Assembly: GCA_964508135.1 (NCBI GenBank) | Contig: CAZDSU010000029.1 | Coordinates: forward strand, 1-64,000 | Length of the DNA stretch: 64,000 bases | Reading direction: 5' to 3' | From: UBA6168 sp964508135 | GTDB lineage: Bacteria > Bacteroidota > Bacteroidia > Chitinophagales > Saprospiraceae | Shown here: positions 62,479-64,000 of the stretch, piece after piece | How the letters are laid out: each line of letters begins with the position of its first letter | How positions within the stretch are numbered: position 1 is the stretch's first letter | Position numbers and translations under genes: made by a program | Notes under the pieces: generated by a model | Databases searched by the model: none | The model's input: the letters and a program-made list of their open reading frames with translations, nothing else | What the model was told of the DNA's origin: nothing

Positions 62479-62952
62479 TTCTTTCAGATTCGACAGAGTT
62501 AAAGGCATCGAAATCGAGGCGTTTAATCTCCCAATTCCATGCATTTGCATAGAATTGGCTGTTTTAAACTGGGGCATTTACACCAGTTTAAAACCAGATT
62601 AAACACCTTGAATTCGAGGTATTTAATCTGGTCGAATTCGACCAGATTAGAAAAAGTGCTCTTCTAATCCCTTCGTTTTCGCAGGGATTAGATTTTAAAG
62701 TGGTGGGATTCCACCACTTTAGGAATTCTAATCCCCTCGAATTCGAGGGGATTAAACCCCACCAAATGGTGGGGTTTAAAACAAAGTCGGGCAAATACCC
62801 GACTTTGAAATGCAGTTTAATCACATCGAATTCGATGTGATTAAAATGGCCGGATTCGACCAGTTAGCCTAATGTGGTGGGATTTCGCCACATTGGAATG
62901 GTTGTTTAGCTTGGTTAATAATTCTAATTTGGTGGAATTCCACCAAATTAGA
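62474..62952. repeat. array of 15 variant 30-nt palindromic modules upstream of KilA-N gene
   Basis: Modules at 62474-62503, 62498-62527, 62530-62559, 62563-62592, 62598-62627, 62622-62651, 62663-62692, 62694-62723, 62727-62756, 62751-62780, 62780-62809, 62816-62845, 62840-62869, 62868-62897, 62923-62952. Many have TTTAAT/TCTAAT-like ends and GAATTC or similar centres, while the stems differ and co-vary on both arms (for example AATCCCCTCGA, AATCACATCGA, AATCTGGTCGA). Four neighbouring pairs overlap by a shared hexamer, giving a 24-nt pitch. All 15 lack stop codons in the frame homologous to the gene's module. Confidence 0.9.
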
Positions 62953-62964
62953 ATTCAAAAAAAG

Positions 62965-63828
62965 ATGATGATTAGAGCCAAAATAATGACCGTTCAGGGT
63001 AAGGAGATAAACCTTATCACGCAGCAATCAGGCGATTACATCTGTCTTACCGATATGGCGAAAGGGATGGAAGTCGAACCTGGCGAGTACATCAGAAACT
63101 GGATGAGGAATGGTTCAACATTGGAGTTTTTAGGCGTTTGGGAGAAGGTCCACAACCCTGATTTTAATTTGGTGGAATTCCACCAAATTAAAAGTGAGTT
63201 CATAGCCAACACTTTCATCATGTCAGTCAAAAAGTGGGTGGAAAGAACCAATTCCATTGGAATAGAAGCACGGGCAGGCCGATACGGCGGCACCTACGCC
63301 CACAGCGACATCGCCATTCAATTTGCCACTTGGCTCAGTCCGGAATTCTACGTTTACCTGACCCAAGAATTCCAGCGCCTAAAAACCGACGAATCCACCC
63401 GCCTCGGCCTCGACTGGAACCTCAAGCGCCAGCTCGCCAAAGCCAATTGGTACATCCACACCGAGGCCGTGCGGGAGCACCTCGTGCCCATCATTGACTG
63501 GAACACCAAGCGGGAAGCCTACGCCCAAGCCAGTGAGGCCGATCTGCTCAACCTCTCTCTCTTCGGCATGACCGCCCGCGAGTGGAAGGCCGCCAACCCC
63601 GACCTCTCCGGCAACCTCAGAGACCATGCTACCACGGAGCAACTGCTCGTACTGGCCAACCTCCAATCGCTCAACGCCAAGCTGCTGGAGTGGGACAGCC
63701 CAAAGGAGCAGCGCCTCGAAATCCTGAACAAAACGGCACGGGAACAAATGGAAATCCTCGTGAATACACGAGCCGTCAGCAACCTCAAGCAATTGGAAGG
63801 TGGTGGAACAGGTTTTATAGAAGGCTGA
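62965..63828 (+). CDS. KilA-N domain protein with in-gene palindrome
   Basis: Protein of 287 aa from ATG 62965 (MMIRAKIMTVQGKEIN); the open frame extends to 62872 through two array modules and could add 31 residues. N-terminal KilA-N region: DYICLTDMAKG, RNWMRNGSTLEFLGVWEKV, then KKWVERTNSIGIEARAGRYG and GTYAHSDIAIQFATWLSPEFYVYL. The C-terminal half (EADLLNLSLFGMTAREWKAANP, RDHATTEQLLVLANLQSLNAK) is the family's usual helical part. KilA-N domains are DNA-binding and phage-related. Residues FNLVEFHQIK (63163-63192) are coded by a perfect palindrome. A paralogue lies at 57675. Confidence 0.9.
   Translation: MMIRAKIMTVQGKEINLITQQSGDYICLTDMAKGMEVEPGEYIRNWMRNGSTLEFLGVWEKVHNPDFNLVEFHQIKSEFIANTFIMSVKKWVERTNSIGIEARAGRYGGTYAHSDIAIQFATWLSPEFYVYLTQEFQRLKTDESTRLGLDWNLKRQLAKANWYIHTEAVREHLVPIIDWNTKREAYAQASEADLLNLSLFGMTAREWKAANPDLSGNLRDHATTEQLLVLANLQSLNAKLLEWDSPKEQRLEILNKTAREQMEILVNTRAVSNLKQLEGGGTGFIEG
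63163..63192. repeat. in-gene palindromic module
   Basis: TTTAATTTGGTGGAA/TTCCACCAAATTAAA, perfect 30-nt palindrome. Identical to array module 62923-62952 in the central 26-28 positions (the ends differ: TTT/AAA here, TCT/AGA there). Confidence 0.95.
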
Positions 63829-63843
63829 CAATCAGCTTTTTGC

Positions 63844-63878
63844 AAAAAAAAACAGCACCGAGAACCCCAGTGCTGCAA
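63844..63878 (-). terminator. Rho-independent terminator
   Basis: On the minus strand CAGCAC / GTGCTG stem followed by nine T. Belongs to the partial gene entering from the right edge. Confidence 0.85.
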
Positions 63879-63904
63879 AAGCTTAATTTCACAAAAGCGT
63901 TTTC

Positions 63905-64000
63905 TTAATTCCTACCGAAGTTGTAGCTGAAACCCAGCGTGACGTTCGTCCCGAATTTTTGCCCAACTATCTTCGTGTCTTTGTCGTCGTTGTACCTGCC
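63905..64000 (-). CDS. 3' end of an outer-membrane beta-barrel protein (partial)
   Basis: Thirty-one codons plus stop enter from the right edge. The peptide GTNVTLGFSYNFGRN has the alternating pattern and C-terminal aromatic residue of an outer-membrane barrel strand. The rest lies outside the window. Confidence 0.6.
   Translation of the reverse strand, partial: GRYNDDKDTKIVGQKFGTNVTLGFSYNFGRN

Noticed and set aside
62474..62952. CRISPR array
   Set aside because: There is no constant repeat with variable spacers. The units themselves are palindromic and variable, spacing is irregular (24-55 nt between centres), and no cas gene is nearby.
62474..62952. Integron cassette array (attC sites)
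   Set aside because: Modules are only about 30 nt, have GAATTC-like centres rather than attC core boxes, contain no cassette genes, and no tyrosine integrase is seen.

Overview
The window is a chromosomal segment of a Bacteroidota bacterium, most likely of the Saprospirales type. This is inferred from gene content, not from a marker gene: there are several very large secreted proteins ending in type IX secretion (T9SS) sorting domains, a DUF1800/DUF1501 pair, a FecI/FecR/TonB-receptor locus with an STN domain, LytTR two-component signalling, small lipoproteins and TAnnTTTG-like promoters. No rRNA or tRNA gene was recognised. Genes are moderately GC-rich; several spacers (48.6-49.4 kb, 51.3-51.8 kb, 62.5-62.95 kb) are clearly AT-richer.

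Layout. 0.1-2.5 kb: LytS-type kinase, LytTR regulator and Uma2 nuclease. 2.5-7.2 kb (minus): S33 peptidase, YdeI-like and DUF1003 proteins, a PIN toxin with its small partner, and a GMC oxidoreductase. 7.3-13 kb: two paralogous lipoproteins, an arginine-dimethylaminohydrolase-like enzyme, an outer-membrane protein, an acyl-CoA synthetase and pdxH. 13-17.6 kb: a 1502-residue repeat adhesin with a T9SS type B end. 17.7-20.5 kb: a voltage-gated-type channel and a membrane cytochrome plus dodecaheme cytochrome operon. 20.7-23.6 kb: a two-gene effector-like/TPR cassette joined by a shared peptide motif. 23.8-31 kb: lipoprotein, DUF3300-like protein, ECF sigma, dodecin, and a stress-type group (phosphoribosyltransferase, hydrolase, erythromycin esterase family). 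31-43.3 kb: T9SS protein, ZIP transporter, acetate transporter, sigma/anti-sigma-like operon and an acyltransferase. 43.3-44 kb: two small Cys-rich proteins. 44.1-55.2 kb: HYR-like T9SS giant, an unknown 497-residue protein and the DUF1501/DUF1800 pair. 55.4-64 kb: a decayed MNT/HEPN pair, a FecI-FecR-TonB receptor locus, a hydroxypyruvate-isomerase-like protein, and two KilA-N genes (one broken).

The most unusual object is at 62,474-62,952. Fifteen different palindromic modules of about 30 nt lie in the spacer directly upstream of a KilA-N gene. The same kind of module lies inside the KilA-N coding sequence (63,163-63,192), where it encodes a ten-residue FNxxEFxxIK-type segment. The last upstream module is nearly identical to the in-gene one. 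All 15 modules are free of stop codons when read in the frame used by the gene. The broken KilA-N paralogue (57,675-58,665) has its own, different palindrome at the equivalent codons. This looks like a cassette array or a self-recognising palindrome system rather than CRISPR or an ordinary REP array; the mechanism is unknown.

The window is also rich in small non-autonomous repeats: a family with TATACTT/TTTTGTGCAAA-type ends and interchangeable interiors (at least six copies, one nested with a 7-bp target duplication), a 161-bp MITE that breaks a KilA-N gene, a 141-bp inverted-repeat element, and REP-like palindromes inserted in frame in the histidine kinase and its response regulator.
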